In this document: positions 1 through 12,741 of the stretch, piece after piece | Position numbering within the stretch: the first letter of the stretch is position 1 | How the letters are laid out: each line of letters begins with the position of its first letter | Translations under genes and position numbers: made by a program | Notes under the pieces: model-generated | Databases searched by the model: none | Told to the model about the DNA's origin: nothing | What the model saw: only the letters and a program-made list of their open reading frames with translations | Assembly (NCBI RefSeq): GCF_003573695.1 | Contig: NC_039359.1 | Span: 117,187,849 to 117,251,848 of the forward strand | Direction: 5' to 3' | DNA: 64,000 nt | Source: Papaver somniferum | Taxonomy: Eukaryota > Streptophyta > Magnoliopsida > Ranunculales > Papaveraceae

Positions 1-331
1 TAGGGTTAATCATATCCCTACGATTAAGGTATAACAGGCTAAACCTAAAACTAAATGAAGAGACATCTTTCTCATTTCTTCTACTCTTTTGTTCTTCTGC
101 TCCAACTTCTTTTACGTTCTTCGGCTGGTGGAGAATTAGAGAAGATGAAGAAGTCGTGAACTGAAGTTGATTTTATGCTACTCTTCCAGGAATCCAGGTA
201 TTGAATCAAATCTATAATCTTCTCTAATTCTCTCAAGCTCAAATTATAGATCGAAGGAAGGAATTTGATTTTGCATTAAGTTAGTATTGTAGAGTTAGGG
301 TAAAATTATTACAGAGAATGAAGAGACATCA

Positions 332-711
332 ATGGGGGGTAAATACAAGAAGGTGAATAAATTTTATTTTTTTTCTTCTATTGTTGGATCCGAATTCAGT
401 GTTGGAATTAGAAATTTGGGTTTGATTTGGATTTGTAAATTAGGTTTTATGGTATTGGTTTTTGGATTTGGAGTTTTATTTGGGGGAAAATCAAAGATGA
501 GATTTTTATGTGGAATTTTGATCAGTGATTTATGGATTCAGACCTGATTTTGTTTCAATTTTCAATTAATAGTAGAAATCAATGGGGGTTTTAGTTTTTT
601 TTGTTTTTAGTTTTTTAACTTTTCATTTTTGATTGATAGGGCAACAGGCAGGGACCGCAAGGTCTCTCCGAGGAAGAAATTAAAGCTGCAGCAGAGATGG
701 GTTTTTGGTAG
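332..711 (+). CDS. possible two-exon microprotein (30 aa)
   Basis: Proposed CDS join(332..352, 640..711). Exon 1 encodes MGGKYKK and ends at an AAG|GTGAAT donor. The 287 bp intron is T-rich and ends TTGATAG. Exon 2 reads GNRQGPQGLSEEEIKAAAEM and then GFW-stop. The phases join without a break. Upstream (about 50-330) lies a pyrimidine-rich leader typical of a plant 5' UTR, possibly with its own intron after GGAATCCAG at about 190-199. No transmembrane or signal segment is visible; the peptide is small and charged. The family is not recognised. Exon 2 is also open in a second frame (ATGRDRKVSPRKK...), which would need a different upstream exon. Support is splice logic and the compositional contrast between exon and intron only. 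Confidence 0.4.
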
Positions 712-1085
712 AAAAGATAGTGTAAATTGTTTAAATCATTAAATGAAATTCATTAATTAAGTGATGTATATATAATCATGTCTATAAACTGCGATTTAAA
801 TTCTGAATTATGGAATGAGAAGCTGGTAGATTAAGGTTGTAAGGATATTGAAGTTGCTAGTGGAATGAAGTTTGAGTTTCAATATGCCCAAAAGTTGTTC
901 TCGTCCTTGTATTGGTTCTGGTGTATTCCAGTTTGAATGAAAGTTGTCGCAGAAGCACGACTAGATACACAGCTTGAAACTAGCCAGCACTATTTAAGTC
1001 ATAAATTGATTTTGCGCTAAAGCTAAACCCCTTTAATTAATTTGGAAATAATGTCATAATCTTGTAATTAAGTTAATTAAATTTT
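712..1085. other. AT-rich non-coding stretch
   Basis: No coding frame, repeat or terminal signal can be supported. The first part (about 712-1010) could be the 3' UTR and downstream flank of the candidate microprotein gene. Confidence 0.3.
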
Positions 1086-1263
1086 AATTTTTAACATTAA
1101 TTTACGGGCTAACCCGTGAGCCCTCAAGCTTTACCCGCTACGGGTGCGGGTTGAAGAAAGGACAACCCACGAAGAATACCAACCCGTAAGCTTGGGCCCG
1201 TTTAAACCCTTAACCCGCGGGTTGGTAACAAGCCAGCCCCGGCCCGCCCGTTTGCCATCTCTA
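1086..1263 (-). mobile_element. hAT-like element terminus (fragment)
   Basis: Read on the minus strand the sequence begins TAGAGATGGCAAACGGGCGG and continues with a CGGGTT/GGGCCC-rich subterminal region. This is the usual look of plant hAT elements and their MITEs. It stands out as GC-rich against AT-rich surroundings. A matching second terminus and an 8 bp target duplication were not found, so the left limit is arbitrary. Confidence 0.4.
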
Positions 1264-1619
1264 GGAGAAACCATGAGTTTTGCTCAAACAAGGAAAATTG
1301 CTAGAATAAAGGAGTTTTCATGAGTTCATGAAAATAATGAAATAATTAAAATAAAGGAAAAGGGCGTGGGGGACCGTTCACGGCGGCATGACCGGCCGGT
1401 CGGTGGGACCGGTCCCCTAGATGCCATTTTATTATTTTAATATTATCTTCTCTCTCTCCTATTCGTGTAGGATCCCTCGTTTGTCCATATTTTCGAATGT
1501 TCGTTCGTGTATTTGGGTGCTCGTTCGTGCATCATTGTCGAGTACACTTGCACCATTTTATGGGGCTTACCCAGTGATAGTCCAGATGCCCGATTGTCGA
1601 GTATTTATTACTAATTTAT

Positions 1620-1860
1620 GAAATTCAGTGGAGAATGATTCATGAAACCGCGTAATAAAAGTGAGTAGTTTATTATCAATCCATAAGATCAGCCGTGGAT
1701 TCGACCATGAATTCGGAATAATAAAACGAGTATTACCATTCCATGGGATCGTGGATTTTACCATAAAATCGGAGTAACAAAATTATCTATTACCATTCTA
1801 TGAGATCAGCCGTAGATTCGATCATGAAATCGGAGTAATGAGACAAAGTAGATTATCTTC
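1620..1860. repeat. tandem repeat, ~65-75 bp units
   Basis: Three diverged units share the cores TATTACCATTC, ATGAGATCAGCCGT, GGATTCGACCATGA and ATCGGAGTAA. Neighbouring sequence is non-coding and probably belongs to a decayed LTR-type element. No family could be assigned. Confidence 0.5.
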
Positions 1861-1939
1861 TAGGAATTCAGTGGTGAATGTCACGATAAAATTAATCTAT
1901 TGCAGAAGGGATATTAGCCAGTTAAAGCGTCATACTCGT

Positions 1940-2250
1940 TCTGAAAGTTGCATAGTCAGGAAACAGCGAGTGTTCCCGATGTCCTGAAGGCGTTTTGCCC
2001 TCTCAACAATCATGTATGGAGAACCTCCTGAATCTATACACGGTCTCTCTACATAGTCAGGGAACAATGAGTGTCACCGACGTCCTGAAGGCATTAATGC
2101 TCTCAATCTTACGGAGAACCGCCCAATCGTTCTTCTATGTAGAGGTGAGTCTCTCTATGTAGTCAAGGAACAGTGAGTATCACCGACGTCCTGAAGGCGT
2201 TAATGCTCTCAATCTTACGGAGAACCACCCAATTATGTTATCCTACATAG
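1940..2250. repeat. tandem repeat, ~100 bp units x3
   Basis: Three units share ATAGTCAGGAAACAG/ATAGTCAGGGAACAATGAG, CCGACGTCCTGAAGGC, TAATGCTCTCAATCTTACGG and AGAACC. Units start at about 1950, 2053 and 2158. The following segment (2260-2375) is GC-moderate non-coding sequence ending where LINE homology begins, and may be an LTR fragment. Confidence 0.55.
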
Positions 2251-2379
2251 AGGGCATGATGAAATGCGAGGCATCGAATGCTCAGCTAGTGGAGGCCTTT
2301 CGAGAAACATATTCATCATGGCTCGTAAAATATGAATCGTCACATGCCTGAAGCCGTGTCAGAAACATGCAGTATCATG

Positions 2380-5300
2380 ATTTTACGATTTTGACCTTTG
2401 TTGAAAATCCACCATCTACACTTAAAAACAAAGGTAGTTTTGGTTTAAGATCTCTGTATGATATAAAATTTTCACTTGTTGCTAAATTAGCATGGAGATT
2501 TCTTCAGGAACAAGACTCTTTATGTGCACAAATTTTGTGTGCAAAATATTTGAAATATGTCTCATTCAGGCAGGCCAACAACAAGCAACTGCTCAACCAC
2601 TTGGCTGCAATGCTTGAAAGCAATGATGAGATGAAGAAATGATGTCTTTGGTTAGTTGGAAATGGCCAATCCATCAATATTATTACAAACCCTTGGATTC
2701 CAACTATACCAGGATCTATACATGAGTGGACAGAGGAAAGAAACATGGAGTTTGAAAAAGTCAATGACCTTCTTGAAAATAAAATAGGCCAATGGGATAT
2801 GAGTCCTTTACAACAACTTACAAACCCATACACTTACAGTAAAATCCAATTAATATCTCATAATTAATATTATTGTTGAAGATCGGCTCATCTGGAAGTT
2901 AACTAAATATGGCAGCTTCACTCCACAATCTTCCAGAAGATGTTACAAGAACGACAAGGAGAGAATTCATTCACAAGAGAGAATACATTCTCATGGAAAA
3001 AGTTATTGGCAGTGAAGAGAGTAGAACCAAAAATAAAGACTTTTATGTGGAGAGCATTTTTAATGGCCTTGCAGTCTCAATCATGCTCACTCTTTGTCAG
3101 ATATTATTAACAAGAAGGAAAATGAGGGCTTATATAGTGGATACAAAGTCAACAGATGGGCTCCTAGTGTCTCACACATCATGTTTGCAGATGATGTTAT
3201 GTTATTTGGAAACACTCATACCAAAACAATAAATTCAATTACTTCAGTTATGCAGCAGTACTATAACTTATCAGGATAACTAGTCAATTACTCAAAATCC
3301 TCTATACATTTCATTAAAAGTATTTCAGACATATATGCGGAAGAAATCATTCAGGAGTTGGGTGTTAAAAGAATCCACAAAGAAGAAAAGTATCTAGGAG
3401 AAAAATATTTTATAGCAAGGTAATATGGTGTCTAATTATAATTACCTCATAGATAAGTTTGATGCTGATCTAGCACGTCGAAGAAGAACTACTCTATCTC
3501 ATGCAGGAAGAACAATGCTTAATTAATCTGTACTACCACTCATTCCAATATTTTACATGGAAACTATAATGATTCCCCAAACTTTACTCAACTAGTTAAC
3601 TCAGATCATCGGGGGATTCTGGTGGGTCATATCTGAGACAAGATGAATACGCACATTTTAAAATGAGAAAGGTTTAACTTAAGGACAAAGGTAGTTTGGG
3701 TTTAAGATCTCTGTATGATATAAAATTTGCACTTGTTGCTAAATTAACATGGATATTTTTTCGGGAACAAGACTCTTTATGTGCACAAACTCTGTATGCA
3801 AAATATTAAAAGTATGTCTCATTCAGGCATGCCAACAACTAGCAACTGCTAAACCACTAGACTGCAATGCTTGAAACCAATGATGAGTTGAAGAAAGGAT
3901 GTCTTTGGTTAGTTGGAAATGGCCAATACATCAATATTTTTACAGACCCTTGGATGCCTACTATACTAGGATCTATACGTGAGTAGACAGAGGAAGGAAA
4001 CATGGAGTTTGTAAAAGTCAATGAGCTGCTTGACAATAAAATAGGCCAATTGGATATGAGTCCACTACAACAACTTACAGACCCATACACTTACAGTAAA
4101 ATCCAATTAATATCTCAGAATTAATATCATTGTTAAAGACCGACTCATATGGAAGTTAAATAAATATGGTAACTTCACTCCACAATCTTTCCAGAAGATG
4201 TTACAAGAACGACAAGGAGAGAATTCATTCACAAGAGAGAATACATTCTCATGGAAAAAGTTATGGCAGTGAAGATAGTAGCACCAAAAATAAAGACTTT
4301 TATGTGGAGAGCATTGTTAATGGCCTTGCAGTCTCATTTTTGCTCACTCTTTGTCAGATATTATTAACAAGAAGGAAAATGATGGCTTATATAGTGGATA
4401 CAAAGTCAACAGATGGGATCCTAGTGTCTCACACATCATGTTTGCAGATGATGTTATGTTATTTGGAAAAATGCATACCAAAACTACAAATTCAATTACT
4501 TCAGTTATGCGGTTGTACTATAACTTACCAGGAGAACTAGTCAATTACTCAAAATCCTATATACATTTCATTAAAAGTATTCCAGACACATATGCTGAAG
4601 AAATCATTCAGGAGTTGGGTGTTAAAAGAATCCACACAGAAGAAAAGTGTCTAGGATAAAATATTTTACAACAAGGTAACACGGTGTCTAATTATAATTA
4701 CCTCATAGATAAGTTTGATGTGGATCTAACACGTAGAGGAAGAACTACTCTATCTCATGCAGGAACAACAATGCTTATTTAATCTGTGCTAGCATTCATT
4801 CCAATCTTTTACATGGCAACTATAATGATTCCCAAACTGTACTCAACTAGTTAACTCATACCATCGGGGAATTCTGGTGGGTTCACAACAGAGACAAGAT
4901 GAATATGCATATTTTAATATGAGAATGGTTTAACTTAAGGACAAAAGTAGTTTGGGTTTAAGATCTCTGTATGATATAAATTTTTCACTTTTTGTTAAAT
5001 TAGCATGGAGATTTCTTCAGGAACAAGACTCTTTATGTGCACAAATTCTCTGTGCAAAATATTTAAAATATGTCTCATTATGGCAGGCCAACAACAAGTA
5101 ACTGCTCAACCACTTGGCTGCAAATGCTTGAAAGCAGTGATGAGCTGAAGAAAGTATGTCTTTGGTTAGTTGGAAATGGCCAATCCATCAATATTTTTAC
5201 AGACTCTTGGATGCCTACTATACTAGGATCTATACGTGAGTGAACAGATGAAGGAAACATGGAGTTTGTAAAAGTCAATGAGCTGCTTGACAATAAAATA

Positions 5301-6092
5301 GGACAATGGGATATGAGTCCACTACAACAACTTAAAGACCAATATACTTACAGTAAAATCCAATTAATATCTCATAATTAATATTATTGTTGAAGACGGG
5401 CTCATCTGGAAGTTAACTAAATATGGTAACTTCACTTCACAATCTTTCCAGAAGATGTTACAAGAACGACAAGGAGAGTATTCATTCACAAGAGAGAATA
5501 CATTCTCATGGAAAAAGTTATGGGCAGTGAAGAGAGTAGCACCAAAAATAAAGACTTTTATGTGGAGAGCATTGTTAATGGCCTTGCAGTCTCACAGAGA
5601 ATTGGCAAATTCACTAAAGGAGTTTCGACCAGGTGTAATATTGGCAACAATGATGAAATATCAGTAGATCATCTCCTGATATACTGCAACTTTGCTCAAG
5701 ATGTCTGGTTTACTCGCCCATTAGGACTCCCGCTACAAGAAAACCAACAGCTAACTCTAGCAAACCTAATTGAACTCTTGTTCAGAAGAAATGATAATGA
5801 ATCACTTTTTCCATAGGAATGGATATCTGTTGGGCCATATGGAAAACTCGCAATGGCAAGGTCTTTAAAAAAAACTGTGAATTTCCAAGGAGCTTTGGGA
5901 ATTTCTCTCTACCGGTATAATCTCTATTACAATTTTATCGAAGAAGACGAGACTCAAGTGTTGGAGAATGATCACCATGATGCAGTAGAAGATACTCATG
6001 TAACCTGGAAAACTCCTAGCCATCCCTTTATTAAGATCAAAGTTGATCCCGCTTTGAAATATTATGCATCTTCAGCCGTGGAAAATTTGTAA
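2380..6092 (+). mobile_element. L1-type LINE relic (RT end plus zf-RVT), decayed
   Basis: Conceptual translation gives typical pieces of the C-terminal part of a plant LINE ORF2. They are the RT catalytic block HIMFADDVMLF (about 3170-3215 and 4430-4475), the post-RT block KGSFGLRSLYDIKFSLVAKL, the CLWLVGNGQSINI...PW block, and the zf-RVT block SWKKLWAVKR..PKIKTFMWRA (about 5500-5570). A RNase H-like tail (ICWAIWKTRNGKVF) follows near 5830. Many stops and frameshifts interrupt every frame. The middle portion is tandemly repeated (next entry). The 5' half (ORF1, endonuclease) is absent. Confidence 0.8.
2400..5860 (+). repeat. 1257 bp tandem duplication inside the LINE relic (~2.7 copies)
   Basis: The string GGCCTTGCAGTCTCA recurs at about 3065, 4322 and 5580, giving a period of 1257-1258 bp. 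Copies 1 and 2 break directly after this string into sequence ending TGCTCACTCTTTGTCAG and then the FADD region. Copy 3 continues into the native zf-RVT sequence (CACAGAGAATTGGC...). The breakpoint is therefore identical in both extra copies. Copies differ by scattered substitutions and small indels. Confidence 0.85.
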
Positions 6093-6127
6093 TTGAATAT
6101 GTTGTGGCAAAAGACTGAAATTGAATA

Positions 6128-7950
6128 TTTTTAGAGCATTTTTCGGTCGAACTCACAAGTGTTTCTATCTCAAGATTGTTGATTTCTTATCTACAATTAG
6201 TTAAGTCTCGATCTAGGATAGAGGGAGTTGAGAAACGAACCAGACATCATTTGCGTTCTACCGTTTGAAGACGAAGATCAACCGAAACTTTTGGAGAACT
6301 TCATCAACAGAAGGTAAGTGAAGACTGAACGACCTATTTCTCGAGTTATATTCACTATTCTATCCTTGAGAAGTTTGTAGTGTAACTAATTAGACTAGCT
6401 TGCATGGATAAGAATTTCGAGTCGAGAATTAATTATTTAGAATACGAATTTCTCGAAATATAATGACTAAGCTTAATGAACATTTGTCCATACTTGATCA
6501 GTTTCGGTGGTAAAAAATTTATTATTTGGAACCAAAATCATGATTCAAGTTTATCATTCGAAAATAGCCTGAAACAGTGATATGTGCTATTGATGTTATT
6601 CAGGAATGGTTCGATTTGATTTTTAGAGAAAAATATAGAACTATTATGTTCGGAATACAAGACAGTCTTATCAGTCTTACAAACTGAGCTAATTGTTATA
6701 AGTCTAATACCGTATCACATGTACTCGTACAAGTAACATAGTAGCTATATATCGACTTGCAGATTTGTATGATACGCATATTCGTATGCGCATCATGGGA
6801 AAATATATTTGTTTCGTGATCCGAATAGGTATGCATACTTGTATGCAAATCATTTTGGAACTGTGGTAAGGGAACCGGGTTTAATTATTCAAACCGGTAC
6901 GCTAACCAATACAGTTCTATGTTCTTCAACCAGTTTAGTACCCAAACCGGTATGCAAACTGAAAATATTTTTCGAACTCCAGAACCGGGAAAGTCGTAAG
7001 GTTTCCAAACCGGTTCGCAAACTGAAAAAGTTATGTCAACTCTGGAACTCAGTTTTGCACATAAGTTTCCAAACTGGTATGTGAACTGAAAAAGTTTTGT
7101 CAACTCCGGAACTCGGTTTTTCTCATAAGTTTGCAAGTCGGTCCGCGTATCATGACTCAGTCGATTCACGAACAACTCATGTATTCGTACTTTGTGCATT
7201 TACCAAATATGTCGATTATGATTTAATCGCGATCAAATATTTTCTATGAGATAATTTGGATTTGATCAATTCTCTATAAAAACACTATACTTAGTTGAAC
7301 ACATAATTGTGATTCAAGATCAATGTCTTTGTGTTCATGAAAATGAGTGTTAAGCTTTTAAGTTCAAAATAAGAATATATACTACCCTTTACTCATTCAA
7401 ACCATAAATTCCCAAAATCTATCCATTTTCTCATTATGTGTTTATACTTCAATTCACTAACTATTTATTTAATTTATGTTTTTGCTAAAATTGTAATTCA
7501 ATCACTTGGGAAAATGAAAACTTCTGTGAAACAACTTGATGTTGAAATCACTGTTTGATATGTAAAATTATGGACTGATTTTAAGAACCGGGTCGTGAAT
7601 GCTTGTATCTTCTATGAAATACAACTTTTAATCTTCAAATTTTCGATTGCACATTTCTCAATCACCAAGAAAATTATTTCATCATGTTTAAACCATTCTA
7701 TCAATGTTGATAGAAATGGTCAGGACCTGATCTTGATAGTTGTATCACGAGCAAAGTAGTTTATCTTTTACATATTTTCAACATTAGAAGACGACGGCTC
7801 AATGTTATTTCTTAGTTTTAAACACAATTTCTCTTATTCCCTCAATTGAAGGCTACGTATATGTTGTTTGTGGAATAGATGCTACCTAATTAATAAATGT
7901 GAAACACCTAACTTGTTAAAAATAAAATAAATAGAAAGTTTGTATACAGT
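6128..7950 (+). mobile_element. degraded LTR (probable solo LTR; right end uncertain)
   Basis: The segment opens with TTAGAGCATTTTTCGGTCGAAC, which resembles the first bases of the solo LTR at 8181-11008 read on its own strand (TGTTAGAGCATAGCTCGG). No coding sequence follows. A worn minisatellite sits inside it at about 6880-7140. Neither a clear 3' end nor a target duplication was found. Confidence 0.35.
6880..7145. repeat. diverged ~60 bp tandem repeat
   Basis: Units share the cores CCAAACCGGT, GCAAACTGAAAAAG and CAACTC(C/T)GGAACTC, repeated four to five times. The array is non-coding and probably part of the surrounding LTR. Confidence 0.5.
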
Positions 7951-8059
7951 TTGACTGTTTTAGACTTTTAGTAACCAAAGAGACGAGGGTGATCAATGAG
8001 TGGTTCCTTTTTTCTCTGGCTTACTCAACATCATTATTTTTGGTTATGGTCTTAAATCC

Positions 8060-8165
8060 ATATGGGTGTTAAACAAAAGAAAATTTGTAATTCTATTTGG
8101 TCAATAGGTTGGAAGTGGGTGTTAAAAAAACAAAATTTGTAATTTTAATTGGTCAATAGGTTGCA
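8060..8165. repeat. short tandem duplication (~55 bp x2)
   Basis: The segment GGGTGTTAAAC...TTTGGTCAATAGGTTG is followed directly by a second copy beginning GGGTGTTAAAAAAAC. It lies just upstream of the solo LTR. Confidence 0.6.
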
Positions 8166-8180
8166 GTTGGAAGTTGGAAC

Positions 8181-11008
8181 TGAAAAGGCGAGGGTACCCA
8201 AATATACCTCAAGCTAAAAAATTTCCTACCTATAATTCCTTTCTCCGAAAGTGATTGTCTATGGACCGATTCGAGACAATACAACTAATCGGTTCACACT
8301 TCGTGTGATCGTCTATGGATACGAGATCGAGACAATACAACAAAGAAGTATGTTTACTTGATACAAAGGTTCAGACTTAACCAAACACAATAGGATTGCT
8401 TATCAAGTAAATAGGAATTAACGTTTGTGTAATTTACTTTAATTATAATAAAACAATTATAATGCGAAAATATAAAGTAAATGACATAAAAAGATTTTTT
8501 TAACGAGGAAACCACAAATGCAGAAAAACCCCGGGACCTTTTCCAGAATTGAATAATCTCAAGATTAAGCCGTTACACAAAATTAAACCTAACTTCGTAT
8601 AATTGAGACCAAGCAACTACACCTATATTTAACCTAGTTCCATCTGTATTCCCACTCCTCCAACTTATGAATAAATCACGTACTGGGAACAATTCCTTTG
8701 GTTCGTATTCCAAACTGTAAAGGAACAACAAATTTGTTTGGTATCAACTCTGTTCAACCAAGTGATGTGAGTCGGACAAAGGCTCTTCTGTTTATCTTAA
8801 CATAAACTCCTTCGTCAGGTTCTTAGATCCATCTTATGTTCAACCACCAAAGGTAATCGTTAAGATTTTGCAATCAATACTTTTAATCACAAAGATTTGT
8901 ATTGATGCCAATTTACATAACTAATCAATCCAATCTACCACAAGGATAAACCGATTATAGTTGGATCCTCTTATACCAAAACAAGTATTGTGCACACCAA
9001 AGATTGTGAACCCCAAATAAGAAATCTTCAATATCTTCTTTGTCTTCAAATCTTCTTAGATCTTCAATAAACACCTGCACACAACAACTTGAATCTCTTG
9101 TGATCAATCACGCACAGAACGGAGTCTGTTAACAATGAATTATCACTAGATAGTCTTTAGCACTAAAAACAATCTAAAGATCCCTGTCGAAACTTCGATC
9201 TAGTTTGAGTGAATCTTATATCAGAAGAGAAGATTCTCAAGCATAAACGAACTAGGTGCAATCAAAGTTCAACCACCATTAGTCAATCAAATCAATCGAA
9301 AACACAAGATAAACCACAATTATCTAGTTTCCCACCAACGGTACTCGTAGAGCTTCTCAATCCCAAAGAAGACTTTAAACTGAGCGGTCGTAAGAGATTT
9401 CGCTTAATTAGGTTACTCTCCTCTCCGAATAGGCGGCTACACCAGTAACAACACAACCGAGGAAGTTTGCTGTCACGAAGGATTACTTTGCTAGAAATGC
9501 AAACTTCAAGTATTTATGGACAAGGAAGTTTGGACACCAAGGAATTTCCAAAACCGAAAATATTCTCAAAGATATTCAATATATTCCAAATTCGGTTTTC
9601 ATAATTTCTGGAAATGCTCTTTCCAAAATAATGACCGAAAATCTCTTTGGAAAATCTCAACTAGTAAATGCACATTACTAATTCTCATTTTCCTAAAATA
9701 AAATTAACAACTTAATTAAAAGATTCTTAACTTATTTATATTTTGATCCTGGGATTTTCTTCCTGTAGCTATTGAGGAATAACTTTGAACAATAAAAGAT
9801 AAACATTACTGTACGTGTTCAAAGTATGTCGACATCCTTACTTTGTATGTCCTCTTTCATACTTATAACCTTGAAACCGATTTTCCACACTTCCAAACAA
9901 GTTTAGAATTGGTTCATCTGACTTTCAAGAACTATGCGATTGATTAAGAAACACTCAATCACAACTCATGGATTTAACGATTCTACCAAAACAAGTTTCG
10001 GTTCTACCTCGATGTGAGTACTGTGCATAGTCATACTAGCTTTCCAAAATTCGGTTGACTAGGTACTAGGATCAGTAACCCACATATATATGGTACCTAA
10101 CTTAATATGTGTTTCACATGTCCATAGGATAGGATCCCCTTCGCCTAAAAACGTGTTGCACATGTCCATAGGATCGGTTCCCCTTTCTGTTATAAACCTT
10201 GTTGCACCTCATACAAGGATCGATTCCCCTTTGTGATGTGTTGCACCTCTTCATAGGATCGGTTCCCTTTTACCCAGATTCGGTTCACAAAATCACAAAC
10301 TCGATCATACCATCTTAGGTGATTACTTAAGATCGGTTTCACTAATAAAAGTCATACCAATACATAAGCTAGGCCTTTGTGAATAGTTTTACCAAGAACA
10401 CAAACAAGTCATGAGCAGTTATACTAAATCACACATATTGGATGTTCACAAGATATGCAATGAATAACAATCCCAATAACGCCTGGCGATTTCCTTTTCG
10501 ATTCATAAACAAGTTTATGAACTTACTTCCTTAAAACACATGTAAAAACATTGTTTCCTAGGATGAAATCCTCACCTAATACCCATACATAATCACAATA
10601 GTATTTAAACGATTATGTCGATGTCTTATCTACAAAGTTTAATGGTTATGCAATAAACTTCATATTGTATTCCTTAATACTATGTCTATCTAGAGTGTTC
10701 ATGCTTCACAGTTTTGTTTTCAGTATCCACGACTTGAAAGATACATTAGGGAATGAAACAGTTCAAGTTAAATATCACTAACCTCATGTGGAAGGATGAT
10801 GTTTTCGTTGTAGCTTCTTACTTCTTCACTTCTTCAAGTCTTCGCAATACTTGTAATGTCTCATATCATAATACTTTCAAGGTAACCTATACAAAGTTGA
10901 CTCTAGTACATAATCAAGTGACTCTTAATGAGTTTTGATTCACTATCATATGACAACCAAATTTGATATACCAACGCTTGGTGGGTTCAACCGAGCTATG
11001 CTCTAACA
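8181..11008 (-). mobile_element. solo LTR, 2828 bp, with 5 bp target duplication
   Basis: The unit begins TGAAAAGGCGAGGG and ends ATGCTCTAACA on the plus strand. Read on its own strand it is TGTTAGAGC...CCTTTTCA. It is flanked by perfect GGAAC duplications at 8176-8180 and 11009-11013. No coding domains, internal LTR pair, PBS or PPT are present. This fits a solo LTR left by recombination between the two LTRs of a long-LTR (probably Copia-type) element. Internal features are a diverged ~50 bp repeat at about 10110-10275 and a repeated GTCTATGGA..CGAGACAATACAAC block near 8256-8342. Confidence 0.85.
10105..10280. repeat. ~50 bp tandem repeat inside the solo LTR
   Basis: Three to four units share TTGCACATGTCCATAGGATC or TTGCACCTCTTCATAGGATC followed by GGTTCCCCTTT. 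Confidence 0.6.
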
Positions 11009-11721
11009 GGAACCCAAGGTGTAGTTTTCTTAGATCTATTTACAAATTTATGAAGCTATTAAGTGTGCAGTTATGATCTTTAAATCCAGAGACATCCCGG
11101 CAATACGAAAATTAGTGACCCGAGGAAACGACCCATATACATATATTTGCTTAACACCAATTGGTATTGACATATGTTCTTTCTGATAGTAACCTGTTAT
11201 ACGGGCTGAAGAAATCATTAGAGGGGTTGAACCATGATACTAATTCCTCTCTAGTTGGTTAGGGGGTGTCCTAATAGTAGCGTAAATTGTCTATATTACC
11301 CTTTTAACTTTAAATGGCCTAACTTACCCTTATAGATTTATATGAAAAGACAGAATTATCCTCACTGTTTTTAAAACAGTCTTCTTCATCTTCTCTTCAC
11401 CTCCATAGCCGACTCCATTAAAGCTCGAAAAATGAATGCCAATGACTTATATGAGGTATGTTTTGAAAACCCCAGTTAGGGTTTAGTTAATTTTGTTCGA
11501 TTTAGGTTAAATTTCTATAGAAAATTAGGGTTTTAGATGAAAATTGAAATTCCAAATTCTGGGTTCATGTGAGTTACAGTTGATTTTAATTCAATTACGA
11601 ACCGTAGTTGAAGATTTTGATGTTGTTACAGTTTGTAGCCGCCAATAAGAGTCCAATTAACAACTGTAGATTAGTAAATATGAGAATGAAAGTGCGGTTA
11701 CGAATTTTTTTGCAACCGTAA

Positions 11722-12722
11722 TGTTTGCACCCAGAAATATTTCTGACCACTAAACACGATGGATTTGGTGTAGTTGATGAAAACAGGATTAAAACAAGAA
11801 ACAAGAATAAAGACAGGAGACACATGTTTATGTGATTCGGCATGGTTTGCCTACATCCACGGGTGAATCCCCTTGGGGAGTAGTGTTTTATTGATAATAG
11901 AATTACAGTCTATTTTTTTTGTATGAGCTAGTCTCCTCTCTTCTATTGGCTACCTCCCTATGATTTCTGCTCCTCCCTATTTATACAGTTCAATATCTAA
12001 TTTCAATATAAACTTAAATGGAAATAACTGCCCATTCATGCCTCCATCTTCAATTTTGTTTGAAACTGCTGGAATTAATACCGCATGTTCAATTCTGTAT
12101 GAAACTGCTGGAATTAATATTGCATGCCTCAATGTTAAATTTTGCATGAAACCGCTGGAATTATTACTCCTGAGTTAATCCGCATGAAACTGCTCATTCA
12201 TGCCTCCTGAATTAATTCGCATGAAACTGCTCATTCATGCTTCTAGAATTAATTCTGCATGCTGGCAGACTAGATTGATGGTTGACAGGCATACTGGATG
12301 GCAGTATGGATAGATGCTAGCTGGCAGACTGGATTGACTGGCTGACATGCATAATGGCTGGCAGCACAGCTGACAGCACGGGTAGAGACTGGCTGGCAGT
12401 GCGATAGAGTATTTAGCTGGGAATTGGTTGGTAGCACCGCTGGCAACATGAATGGAAACTGTATGGCAGCACCATTGGCAACATGGCCTTGACATTGACT
12501 GATGGTTGACTTTGACCATTGACCCGTTGTTGACTTTTCCATTGACCTCGACCATTAACCGGGAGTTGACTTTGACCATTGACCGGTCATTGATTTTATG
12601 TAATACTGGGCAGGCTGGTGGGTTGCTTCGGTTGACTGGTTAGCGGGCTTGGATGAGGGCCAATAGATGATTCAAGTACCAATTTGGCCCATTATGTGGC
12701 ATTTTTACTTATGGTACAAACA
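11722..12722 (-). repeat. 3' LTR of outer element
   Basis: It begins TGTTTGCACCCAG and ends TATGGTACAAACA on the plus strand and aligns along its length with 27352-28293. It differs by scattered substitutions and small indels, including about 20 extra bases near 12280-12320. Confidence 0.9.
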
Positions 12723-12741
12723 CCGCCCCCTCTTAACCTCC
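12723..12741 (-). other. polypurine tract of outer element
   Basis: The minus-strand sequence GGAGGTTAAGAGGGGGCGG abuts the 3' LTR, as expected for the plus-strand primer. Confidence 0.65.

Noticed and set aside
692..700. CAGAGATGG at the end of exon 2 as the missing left end of the hAT-like fragment
   Set aside because: It departs from the right terminus after GATGG, lies inside the candidate coding exon, and no matching 8 bp duplication was found.
640..742. Alternative frame ATGRDRKVSPRKK... over exon 2 of the microprotein candidate
   Set aside because: It does not join in frame to the upstream MGGKYKK exon, and no other in-frame upstream exon was found. It is kept only as an alternative in that entry.
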